The position numbers were made by a program, and so were the translations under genes. The notes under the pieces were generated by a model. It searched no databases. It was not told where the DNA came from and saw only the letters and a program-made list of their open reading frames with translations. From Tritrichomonas musculus (Eukaryota > Parabasalia > Tritrichomonadida > Tritrichomonadidae), in NCBI GenBank assembly GCA_039105265.1, contig JAPFFF010000017.1, positions 2,418,001 to 2,482,000 of the forward strand: a stretch of 64,000 nt of DNA. Reading direction: 5' to 3'. Below, piece after piece: positions 11,263-20,930 of the stretch. Within the stretch, counting starts at the first letter, position 1, and each line of letters begins with the position of its first letter.

Positions 11263-11313
11263 AAAGTGCATTATTTTAAAAAAGCACATTCATCAAAATG
11301 TATTAAAACTAAT

Positions 11314-14236
11314 TTAAATCAAATTCATTTTATTTTGTAGATCTGTTAAATCTTCTCTGGCCATCATATCTTTTAACTCTTTAGCATTTGTGATTTCTCT
11401 TGCTAGAATATTTCTTCCCTGACGAAAATTTTTGTCTTCTCTCGTAAATCTGAGAGATCCTTTCCCAACAGAATCAATAAATGAATATAAATTGATATAA
11501 AAATCGTCTTTTATATCAAGATAATTTCCAAAAACTGACATTTTCTCTAATCTTTCTATAACATAAAATGAATTTAAATTGCCTCCAAATTCATTTGTAT
11601 GGATATTTGGATCATAATGTGTTCCCCCAACAGAATAACGTGTTCTTTTTATTGTATTTGTTTCTTGTCTGCTTTGTATATTGAAAATAATGCTACTTTT
11701 CTCAATACAATTCAATGTATTATCTAAAGTGTCAACTCCTTGTGCCATTCCTCGAATCAATGCATGAAAATGTTCCTGGAGCATTGTCCCATATTGTGCA
11801 AAGTTAAATACACCAGTTGATGCTTTGAATTCTGCGTAAACTATTGAAACTGTTACCAATGCTCTTTTTATAGCTATTCTTGGCATAATCATTTTTCTGT
11901 TCTTGTCTTTCTTTTGTAATTCATAAAATTTTTTAAATCCATATATGCAGCATTCAAGTAAAAACAATCGAGTATTTTTCCCTATTATTTGATTGTTATA
12001 TGCTTCGTTCCAGCAACAAAGAGGAAATAGGAAGAATATTAAATCAAAGTTTCCATTTAAAAATACTGATGCCAAAACTTGAAAATTAAATATTTCAAGT
12101 GGAAAGGTATCTTGCAATTTAGAAAGAGTAGATTTGTCATTTATAGCGTTATTTCCTAATATATCATATAAATCGTCAACAGAAACAGTTACATTTTTCA
12201 TTTTAATCTCGGAAAAATTAATCTGTGTTCTACGGTTTTTCATGAAATGTATCATGTCTCCTATGATTAAGCAAAATCCGATAACAGCATATTGATTTTT
12301 TAAATTCTGAATGAATTCAAAAAGTTCATCAATTCCATTAGTTTTTATATATAAATACAACTTTTTGAAAGCATCATTATACACAGGATTATAACCACTA
12401 TCCCCATCGGTTGATAAGTATTGTAATGCAACTGGTGAATCATTGGAAAACAATTCATTGACTTTTAACTTTATTATATTCAATGTATCAGGATTCACTT
12501 TTCCATTTTGATGTTTGAGAACCTTTATACAAAATGGTTTAATTTTGCTATTAAGTGGTATTAAATAAAATAAAATTAAATTCTTTATAACAGACAAAGT
12601 TTTCTTGAACAAGGCTATTTCAATAGCATCTATGCTAAGAATACATTTTATTATTTCACCTATGATAGGTGAATTTTCATCGTAAAGCAATGATTTAAGC
12701 ATTTCAATAGTATTTCCGTTTATGTCAATTCCATTCTTGATTATATTCATGCGTGATTCTTCCCTTTTCTTTAAAGTTTTTACATCAGGAAATGGTAGAA
12801 AACAACGTAAAGTTTCATATGGTTTTGGACCATATTTAATGGTGTAACACCAGTCTATAAACTCTTGCTCATAACGAAAGCCATGCCTTTCTCTGTCTTT
12901 GTTTTTTTCAATATTATCAAACATGCTATCTGACAGCGTTTGTCTCCTTGTTTTAACAGTTGAGTTTTCTGTTTTATCTGTATATTTGTGATCATGATGA
13001 ACTCCATGATTTTCATTTTGTTGTGTGGTTTTGCCATTACTCATATTCTGGTATTTCTGATTAAGAATCATTTCTTTGTAATCTTTAGATTTTTGCATTG
13101 ATACATAAAAATAATGTTTAAATTTTTTATCAATATTAGAATAAATATTGTTATTACAATTAGATTTGTTTATTAATTTATTTGAATTTATGAATGATTC
13201 TTCACTATATTTTTTATATAAAATCGGAGAGCTTGTTTGAGATTTAGGGAAAGATATTGTGAAAGAATTATCTTGAGTTTGTTTGTTTGATAACGAAGCG
13301 TTCGAATTTAAAAGAGAATTGTTATGTAAATCACTGTTAGTTTGTATAATTGGAGAGCTTGTTTGAGATTTAGGGAAAGATATTGTGAAAGAATTATCGT
13401 GAGTTTGTTTGTTTGATAACGATGTGTTGGAATTCAAAAGAGAATTGTTATGTAAATCACTGTTAGTTTGTATAATTGGAGAGCTTGTTTGAGATTTAGG
13501 GAAAGATATTGTGAAAGAATTATCTTGAGTTTGTTTGTTTGATAACGAAGCGTTCGAATTTAAAAGAGAATTGTTATGTAAATCACTGTTAGTTTGTATA
13601 ATTGGAGAGCTTGTTTGAGATTTAGGGAAAGATATTGTGAAAGAATTATCGTGAGTTTGTTTGTTTGATAACGATGTGTTGGAATTCAAAAGAGAATTGT
13701 TATGTAAATCACTGTTAGTTTGTATAATTGGAGAGCTTGTTTGAGATTTAGGGAAAGATATTGTGAAAGAATTATCTTGAGTTTGTTTGTTTGATAACGA
13801 AGCGTTCGAATTTAAAAGAGAATTGTTATGTAAATCACTGTTAGTTTGTAAAATCGGGAGAGCTTGTTTGAGATTTAGGGAAAGATATTATGAAACAATT
13901 ATCAATATTTGGTTTAGTTATCCATGATTTGTTAAAATCTTCTGGAGATTTGCTTTGCGAATCGCTTTTATTTGGTAAAATTGGGGAACTTTGTTGTGTG
14001 TTGTCCAGCAAATATTTTTCTAACAAAACTAAATGATTTTTTAATTTCTTAATGACTCTCTTTTGTTCATCATTTTTGAATGGAAAAGGTGGTTGAAAAG
14101 AACCGGGAATTGAATTTGAAATATCAATGTGAGGAAAAATATGAAACAATTTCTCAAAGAAACTCATATAACTTTTGGAAAAAATAAATTCACCTTTTAG
14201 GTCAAAAAATTTACCTGTTAGGTCAAATTGGTTCAT
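11314..14236 (-). pseudogene. Transposase-derived gene (P/hAT/Kolobok-like RNase H fold) with 126-bp N-terminal repeats; one frameshift
   Basis: Reading starts at the ATG at 14236. The first 130 residues run in one frame, then the frame changes near 13856-13858, where a G run is one base longer than in the sister repeats, and a 790-codon frame continues to 11314. The middle holds five and a part copies of a 42-residue Ser/Pro/Asn-rich unit containing SFPKSQTSSP. The C-terminal 530 residues look like a transposase core: a block FLPFPDVKTLKKR like the LP-x-TL motif before P-element/THAP9 cores, a first Asp in LSTDGDSGYN (about 12395-12412), a second in GDMIHFMKNRR (about 12250) that has the D-x-x-H signature shared by P, hAT, MULE and Kolobok enzymes, and a candidate Glu in LQEHFHAL (about 11775). 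No THAP or BED zinc finger was seen. A domesticated or decaying gene is equally possible. Confidence 0.6.
13226..13880 (-). repeat. 126-bp minisatellite with alternating A/B variants
   Basis: Units start at 13226, 13352, 13478, 13604 and 13730, with a diverged partial sixth from 13856. Two variants alternate strictly (A-B-A-B-A), differing for instance at TCTTGAG versus TCGTGAG and at GAAGCGTTC versus GATGTGTTG. The repeat therefore grew as a 252-bp dimer. It is a multiple of three and keeps the frame, apart from the extra G at the boundary with the sixth copy. Confidence 0.92.
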
Positions 14237-14916
14237 ATCACTTGTGATATGAAATATCAATCCAACGAATTACGCGTTATTTCGGTACAAAATATAATAT
14301 ATTTATATAATTATATTTGAAAAAGTAATAATAAAATAAAAATAATAATATTTTTTTTTGAATTAAAATAGCCAGATTTGGATTCAATTTTTTGGAAAAA
14401 AATAATCTATCTTTATCTTAAATTCCTCTCAAAAAAAATGCCTTTTTTATATTATATTTATCATTAATACTATCATTTAAAAATTATATTTTGAAATAAA
14501 AATGATCTGTCGAGTGGATAGAAGTTTCCATACCTTTAAAAAGACGTTAAAAACACTTCATTGGAATACCTCTTTTTTTTTCTTTTTTAATTATGAATAT
14601 AATAATTATTATAATTATTCAAATATAATTTTAATATAGAATATATCTATATATTATGATCTATTTATTATGAAAAAATTCTTTTTGTAAAAAGAATATT
14701 CATTTCAAATTATTTGACAAAAATTGTAAACTACTTAAAACATTATTTATTAATATCTTTATTTTTAATAGGTTAATAAGCCAATTATTTTTAATTATAA
14801 TAGTTAAAATCCATATAAAAAATATATGCAGATTACAAAAAAATTATCGAATGATATTGGTTGATTCCCTGTTGTAATTGTTAAGCAAAAAATTTTTTAA
14901 AAATTTTTAGAAAGTA
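14237..14916. other. AT-rich intergenic spacer
   Basis: The spacer lies between divergent genes and is mostly A/T homopolymers and TATAAT-like runs. A palindrome CATATCACTTGTGATATG sits at the 5' end of the transposase-like gene (about 14234-14251). No RNA gene was seen. Confidence 0.5.
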
Positions 14917-17900
14917 ATGGCTTTAACCTCGATTCTTTTAAAATCGCATCCTCTTAGCGAGCCCCATAGCGTTAAAGAATTCAATGGACAAAAAATATTT
15001 TATACGCAAAATTGGAAGATCAATTATTCGCCTTCGAGAGATATTTATCAATCACCATTTTATTCTGATATTGATAATAATTTCAATATTTCTTTTTCGT
15101 TAAATTTTGATGAAAATAATGTTGGAGTGATTGGTGCTTCTTTACTTGAGCAAAGTGGTTTTAAAAGTTTTTATGTTTTTTTCAAGATTGAAAACGCAAA
15201 AGGTGAAAATATATTTATTTATGACCAAAACCCATGGAATTTTGATATCAGATATAATTCCAATAATATTAAAATTAATAAACTTAAAAGGTATGATATA
15301 ACCACTGAGAATGGTTTATTAGATAATGGTAATAACATTAATATTTCCATCGAAATTAGCTTTTATCTAAATAAACTAGCTACAGCTAATAAAAAAGATC
15401 AGCAAGCACATAAAGCTTCTCTCAAGATTCCGGGGAAAATAGGCCTAAAAAATATGAATTCAACTTGTTATCTAAATTCATTTTTACAGGTTTTATTTCA
15501 TATTCCAGAGTTTAGGCATATTTTGTTTTCAGTCGATACTTCAAAAAATAATCAACAACAAGTTCTTCGTAATACTCAATATTTATTTTATATGATGAAA
15601 AATTCAACCGAAGTTTGTTCAGCTCAAGAACTTGTTGATGTTATTCCTTTTTGTTCTGGTAGTTCAGGAATGCAGCAAGACGCTCATGAATTTGCGATTA
15701 AATATTTGGATGACTTGCAAAACGATCTTAAAGGAACTAGTCAAGAAAATTCGATTAATGAACTTTTTGATGGAAAAATAAAAACTATATTTAAGTGTAA
15801 AAATGTCGATTATGAAACATCAAGTGATCAGATATTTAAATTTATTAACTTGCCAATTGAAAAAGATACCAAAAATTTGCTTGATTGTATAAATAAATAC
15901 ACATGTAAATCAGAATTAGAAATTAATACAGAAAAATATGGAATGCAAAAAGCTGAATCAAGTACTGAACTTGAAAATTTGCCGCCTATTCTTCAAATTT
16001 GCTTACAAAGGACTGGTTATGACACAATAACTTGCCGTACGTTAAAAAAGGAGATTCCTCTTTCTTTCAAATCTGACTTTGACTTGGTTCAATTCACAGG
16101 CAATGAAAAAGATGAATATATTTTATATGCTGTTTTATCGCACAAGGGTGAAAGTGATTGTGGTCATTTTTGCGTTTTCATTCGCGATTTTTCTGATACA
16201 TCAGATTTTGAAAATTCGAAATGGTTCAAATATAGCGACTCTGTTGTTAATGAGGTGTCAAGCAAAACTGCAATAGATGGTAATTTTGGATCCAATGCTT
16301 CTACTAATCCACTTATGGCTTACATGTTATATTATGTCAGAAAATCTGACCAGAAACGTCTATTTCATATTCCAGCAAATGAAGAAATTGCCCCTGAAGT
16401 AAAAGCATATATGGAACATCTTAAAGAAGAAAAAGAAAGACAAATTATGGAAAATAATTATATCAATTTTCGCATAATTCTAGAAAAAGACTTAAATGCG
16501 AAATCTTCGATTGATGTTGATGATAAATCAATGATTTTGAAAGACACAATATTAAGAATTCATAATACAGAACTAACTATTGAGCTATATACTAGAGTTG
16601 CTAAGCTATTTAATAAAAATCCAAAAGAAATCAGGCTTTGGTCTATAGATAAGAAAACCGAAAATAATAATTTTAATATTATCATGCCATCAAAAGAAAA
16701 TAAATTAGAAAATCTAGTAGATTTGCTTCTTGTTCAAAATAAAAGTGTTACAGAAAGCTTTGGGCCCTATGCTAGGATTAAGGGCCAAATTCCAAATAAA
16801 AATCTCCAAATAGTATTTCTCAAATATTTTGATACACGCATGAAATTACCAATTCGTTACATTGGCACCATTATAGTTGACAAGAACAATGGTTTAGAAG
16901 TACCGCAAATCAATAAGAAGCTAGGTTTCCCCGAATGGACTAAATTCTATTTTTTCAAAGAGATCTCACCAACGACCGTTAAGTATATATCTCCTGACAA
17001 AACATTTAACAGCAGTCAAATGTTTCAAGGTAGTGTTCTTATTGTCCAAATCAACCCCGAAGCAACCAGAGAAAAATTGAAAGAACTAAAAGGCCAAATA
17101 AGTTCAGAAAAAGTTGATAACATTTTACCTGATCTTACTCACTTAGAAGCCTTCCAAGGGGTTGAAATTGTCTCTCCTGATGAAAATGAAATTGACCATC
17201 ATATTTCACCTTCAACTGCCACTCAATCACCCCCATCAATTCCGCATTTCAATGCGATTGAACTTCTTCCCAATCTTCGCACTAATCTTCTAGATTTTTA
17301 CTTGTCAGTTCGCTTCCACATGATGCGCATTGAAGTCTATGATTACGAAGAAAAAAGTGCGCCGAAGTTCACTGTTGATTTTCCCGTTCACTTCAGCTAC
17401 AAGGACATGTGCAATGTTGTGAGGAAAGCGAATGGTCATGAAGAAGGCGAAGGCCTTGTTCTTCTATTTAGCCAAGGCAACAGTCGGAATAAAGTGACCT
17501 TCATTCGACTCGACGAGCTTCAATTTGAGAACAAGCTAAACAGCAACACTCTCCAAGGAAACAAGCTTTACTATCTCTTCGATCCGAAGAAGAAGAATAA
17601 GAAGGAGAATGGCAAATTATTTGTGTACACAATGCAAATCGCGCCAGACGGTTATAATGTCACTTTTACAAAAATAATAATGAAGAGAAAAATGGTCACT
17701 CCAATAAGGCTCCTTCAAAAAGTGGCAACGTTTGTTAACTTTCCCTCTGAAAAAGTGGACGTGAATGACATTGAAAATTTGCGTTTCTTGGACGTCCATG
17801 AATCAAGGATCTTCCAGTCTTTGCTGCCAAACGAGAACTTGCAAACTGACTTGTATCCAATCAGAGTCTGCAAGCTCATCCATCCGCTTGACAACGAGGT

Positions 17901-18189
17901 GCCAGTCCGCGTCCACCAAGCTGTTGTTGACAGCCAGCTTGGTCTCGACTTCGTCAACGAGCCTTTCTACATAAACTTGAGAAACCAAATGACCGTCTCT
18001 GAGTTCAAAAAGCTCGTCTTAAGCAAAGTGAAAATACAAGATGTCGAGCAGTTCATGAAGGCAAATGTAGAGAAAATGACGATCGACAACCACAGGTCCT
18101 CGGGAGTCTACTGGAGCAAGCCAGCCGACCAAATTGTTGGTCTGACTAAAGACTGTGTGATTTATGTTGTTTATAATCATAGAAAATAA
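14917..18189 (+). CDS. USP7-like ubiquitin carboxyl-terminal hydrolase (peptidase C19)
   Basis: This 1090-residue protein has the architecture and nearly the length of human USP7. Residues about 25-150 fit a substrate-binding MATH/TRAF-like domain. The catalytic domain starts at GLKNMNSTCYLNSF with the Cys nucleophile at about residue 184, followed by GMQQDAHEF (about 251-259), the His box CGHFCVFIR (His about 417) and WFKYSD (Asp about 441). The remaining 600 residues correspond to the C-terminal ubiquitin-like modules that in USP7 activate the enzyme. It should remove ubiquitin from proteins in nucleus or cytosol. The 5' part is extremely AT-rich (one 60-base line at 15061 has 9 G/C), but the last 900 bases are far richer (35 of 60 at 17881). 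The two C19 boxes make the assignment firm; the USP7 subgroup is a good inference. Confidence 0.93.
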   Translation: MALTSILLKSHPLSEPHSVKEFNGQKIFYTQNWKINYSPSRDIYQSPFYSDIDNNFNISFSLNFDENNVGVIGASLLEQSGFKSFYVFFKIENAKGENIFIYDQNPWNFDIRYNSNNIKINKLKRYDITTENGLLDNGNNINISIEISFYLNKLATANKKDQQAHKASLKIPGKIGLKNMNSTCYLNSFLQVLFHIPEFRHILFSVDTSKNNQQQVLRNTQYLFYMMKNSTEVCSAQELVDVIPFCSGSSGMQQDAHEFAIKYLDDLQNDLKGTSQENSINELFDGKIKTIFKCKNVDYETSSDQIFKFINLPIEKDTKNLLDCINKYTCKSELEINTEKYGMQKAESSTELENLPPILQICLQRTGYDTITCRTLKKEIPLSFKSDFDLVQFTGNEKDEYILYAVLSHKGESDCGHFCVFIRDFSDTSDFENSKWFKYSDSVVNEVSSKTAIDGNFGSNASTNPLMAYMLYYVRKSDQKRLFHIPANEEIAPEVKAYMEHLKEEKERQIMENNYINFRIILEKDLNAKSSIDVDDKSMILKDTILRIHNTELTIELYTRVAKLFNKNPKEIRLWSIDKKTENNNFNIIMPSKENKLENLVDLLLVQNKSVTESFGPYARIKGQIPNKNLQIVFLKYFDTRMKLPIRYIGTIIVDKNNGLEVPQINKKLGFPEWTKFYFFKEISPTTVKYISPDKTFNSSQMFQGSVLIVQINPEATREKLKELKGQISSEKVDNILPDLTHLEAFQGVEIVSPDENEIDHHISPSTATQSPPSIPHFNAIELLPNLRTNLLDFYLSVRFHMMRIEVYDYEEKSAPKFTVDFPVHFSYKDMCNVVRKANGHEEGEGLVLLFSQGNSRNKVTFIRLDELQFENKLNSNTLQGNKLYYLFDPKKKNKKENGKLFVYTMQIAPDGYNVTFTKIIMKRKMVTPIRLLQKVATFVNFPSEKVDVNDIENLRFLDVHESRIFQSLLPNENLQTDLYPIRVCKLIHPLDNEVPVRVHQAVVDSQLGLDFVNEPFYINLRNQMTVSEFKKLVLSKVKIQDVEQFMKANVEKMTIDNHRSSGVYWSKPADQIVGLTKDCVIYVVYNHRK

Positions 18190-18507
18190 GAAAAAAAAAA
18201 AAAAAATGACAGATTTATTTAAACTTTGTGTTTTATTTAAAAAAATTCGCTCTCAAAATTGAATGATTCTTTCAAATTTTCAATGGTTTATTTTGTAATG
18301 AGTTTTATTTTTAGAGGATTTGAAATAAAATTCTATTTACCACTGTCATAATGCAATCATGTATGTATCAAAAGTTATTTCATCAGTATCTATTTATTTC
18401 AAAATTGAAAGGAAGTATTCAATCGTTTCTTTTGAAAACAACTAAAAAAAAAAAAAAAAAAAAAAAAAAAGTGATGTGTATAATTTTATTGTTAAAATCA
18501 TTTTTAT
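18190..18507. other. Intergenic spacer with poly(A) tract
   Basis: This region follows the deubiquitinase gene and contains a run of more than 25 A residues ending near 18470. Nothing else is recognisable. Confidence 0.5.
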
Positions 18508-20464
18508 TTATATATTAAAAATTATTCCTTTATAAGATATATCGATCTTTTTTTTGACAGGAATCAGAAAAAGCTGTTCTTTATTAGCCTTGTCATTGAC
18601 AAAAGGTTTCAGAGACTTTAATTCCGAGTTTTCAGGAATTTCTATTAGATAAGAATAAGGGCCAAGAGCCATTTCGCCTACATCTGTGAGATGAGGTGGA
18701 ATCACAATGCTTGGTAAAATAAAATTCTGGAAAGCCATTTTCCCAGCGACTTTCATGAAAATGAACCTTTTTCAAGTTTCTGCAACTTACAAATGCCATC
18801 TCACAAATTTGTGTGATGTGATATGGAAAACTCAATTTTTCAAATGGGCAAAAAATGAATGATTCTTTTTCAATTATTTCAAGCTGTGAATCTTCATTGA
18901 ACTCAACATTGTAGAGTCTTGCACAGTCGTAAAAAGAGCCGCATGCAATGACTTTGACAGACGAAGGAATTTTGGCAGTTACAATGTCACGTCTTGCGAA
19001 AATTAGAACGTTAAAGATGTCACTTTCGGTGTCACTTTTACTCAAGATGTAATCGCCATTATAATTTAAGAAGTTCTTGTTTGGCATGATTGTGAATTTG
19101 GACATATTAGATAATGACATGCACCATCCTTTTTCGATCACTTCAACTGTTGGCGGGATTGCTATTTCAGTGATGCCTGCGAGTTTGAACGTATTCCTTT
19201 CATTCACTTTGAGTTCAGTGTCCTCAGTGAATTCAATAGTTTCTAGATCGCTATATGAAAAGGCACTACGACATATTTGTCTGACGTGGCCGAAAATCCA
19301 TTCGATTTGATGATTTCAAGCTTTGATTTGCTTGCAGATTCGACGTTTTCCAAATTGGCGCAGTCAGAGAAGGCCAAATCGCCGATGACTTTTATGAAGG
19401 AAGGAATTTTAACGCTTTCAATGTCACGGTGTGCAAATATGATTGTGTCAAAAATGTCACTTTTTGGATCACTTTTTCCAATGATAAAATCATCGCCGTA
19501 ATTCAAATAATTCTTGCCATTTGGCAAAATTTTGCATTCATATAAATCTTCAATGCCATTGCACCATCCATCCTTGGAATTTCGAGATATTGAATGTTCG
19601 ACATGAAGAATGCTTTTTCATCGATAATTTGAAGTTCTGAGTTTTCATCAAAATCAATTGAATGAAGCTTTTTACAAAAAGCGAATGATTTTCGACCAAT
19701 AGATTTAAGAGAAGATGGTAATGTTGCCTCTTCTAAACGACTTGAATAAAACGCACTTTTCTCGATTCTTTCAAGTTGTGAATCACCCAAAAATTCGATT
19801 CCTTGTAAATGACAGCCAGCAAATGAAAAAGGGCCAATTATTTTGACAAACGGAGGAATTTCAGCTGTTTCAATGTCACAGCGTGCAAATACAATGACAT
19901 CTGAATCGTTACTTGTTGGATCAGTTTTTCCTAGAATAAAAGTATCTTTGTAATTTTTATAATATTTGTTTCCTGGAATTACATTGAATTTCGTTAATGA
20001 TAATGCGTAATGGCACCATCCATCTTCAAGAGTTTCAATGCTCAGTGGAATCACTATTTCTTTTATATTTGATTGTTTAAATGAATTTTTTCAATAATTC
20101 GAACTTCCGAATCTAATGGTAATAAAATGGCTTCCGCTTGTGAATATAAAAATGAATTTTTGCATATTCGTGTGATTACGTATTCTTCATCTTTATGATT
20201 GATTGAACATGGAATTCTAATTTCACCTTTGACATCAGAGCCAATATTACTAGCTGTTTTGTCTTCATTATTTAATAAATATGTAATATTGTTTTCAGTA
20301 ACTTTTTTGTCATCATCTTCGGAAAATAGATTCAACTTCATGAATTTTACAAATTCCACGTAGCACTTTTTGAGAGCTCGGCTCTCAAAAAGTGAGGAGC
20401 GGAATTTGTAAATCTCTGAATTGTTTTCACTTTTTGAGTTTTTCTCCCTCAAAAAGTGAACCAT
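18508..20464 (-). pseudogene. BspA-like leucine-rich-repeat (LRR_5) protein gene, degenerate
   Basis: Five successive minus-strand frames (20464-20063, 20054-19503, 19527-19243, 19207-18632, 18756-18508) carry consecutive parts of one BspA-like protein. The typical repeat pattern recurs in each: IPxxVKVIxxxSFxxCxxLxxVEF followed by DSQLExIEKxxF. At least four frame changes separate them, so no full product can be made as read. A larger internal module (GWCxxxxSxxKFxxxPxxxxxxNYxDxxxxGKSDxxSDIFDxIIFARRDI) is itself repeated three times. Family members in trichomonads form large surface-protein and adhesin-like gene sets. The N-terminal part has a helical leader and a long imperfect palindrome. 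Confidence 0.82.
20347..20460. repeat. Two adjacent hairpins sharing the CACTTTTTGAG stem
   Basis: The first is a 66-bp interrupted palindrome: arm TTTACAAATTCC (20347-20358) pairs with GGAATTTGTAAA (20401-20412), and inside it CACTTTTTGAGAGC (20364-20377) pairs with GCTCTCAAAAAGTG (20381-20394) around a TCG loop. The second pairs TTCACTTTTTGAG (20426-20438) with CTCAAAAAGTGAA (20448-20460). Both lie in the first 120 bp of the BspA-like pseudogene. Confidence 0.88.
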
Positions 20465-20930
20465 TCAAGAGATTTTTTTTTTTTTTTTTTTTTTTGTGAA
20501 TTAATTCAAAAAAATTGTGATGATAGAAAAACAATAGGTTTTTTCTTTTTTATTAAAAATTAAGTCAATTTAAATATAAATCAGAAAATAGCAAGTTAAT
20601 GAAGAAAAAAGTCGCTATGATTTTCTCTTCAAAAAAAAGTCACTTTGAATTTCAAAGTACGAAATTCAATGAAGTAAACTTTTTTTTTTTAATTTTCGCG
20701 TGTAAACTTACGGTTTCTGAGAATTCATTTCAAATAATGAATGATTTATTTTTTTACACGTTTAATTCAATTCAAATAAATAAAAGATTTTCAAAAAGAG
20801 TTTTATAGGTTTGGTATTCCACTAGATTAAAATTAAATTTTAAAATTTTTTAATCAAATTTTTACAATACAAAAAAAACATTCAGAAATATAAAACTCTA
20901 TTTTTATTAGACAGAATATTATAAAACGAA
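20465..20930. other. Intergenic spacer
   Basis: This AT-rich gap has a T run of over 20 bases just upstream of the pseudogene (about 20471-20493). The 69-residue plus-strand frame inside it is Phe/Lys/Asn low-complexity noise. No RNA gene was recognised. Confidence 0.5.

Larger units (their letters stand above)
6369..11270. mobile_element. Composite inverted-end element array with 8-bp target duplication (units A-B, A-B, A-B inverted)
   Basis: Three units follow one another with an exact period of 1631 bp (unit starts at 6373, 8004 and 9635). Each has a module A of about 870 bp and a module B of about 757 bp. In units 1 and 2, B is in one orientation; in unit 3 it is reverse-complemented (about 10509-11262). 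The outer ends form inverted repeats, AGAAGTGCGAGAACTA at 6377 and the complement of AGAGGTGCGAGAACTA ending at 11262. The same octamer AAAGTGCA lies directly outside both ends (6369-6376 and 11263-11270), as expected of a target-site duplication from a hAT- or P-type transposase. Copies compared look essentially identical apart from homopolymer length. No credible coding sequence lies inside; the 76-residue frames in module B are AT-rich noise. Confidence 0.85.
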
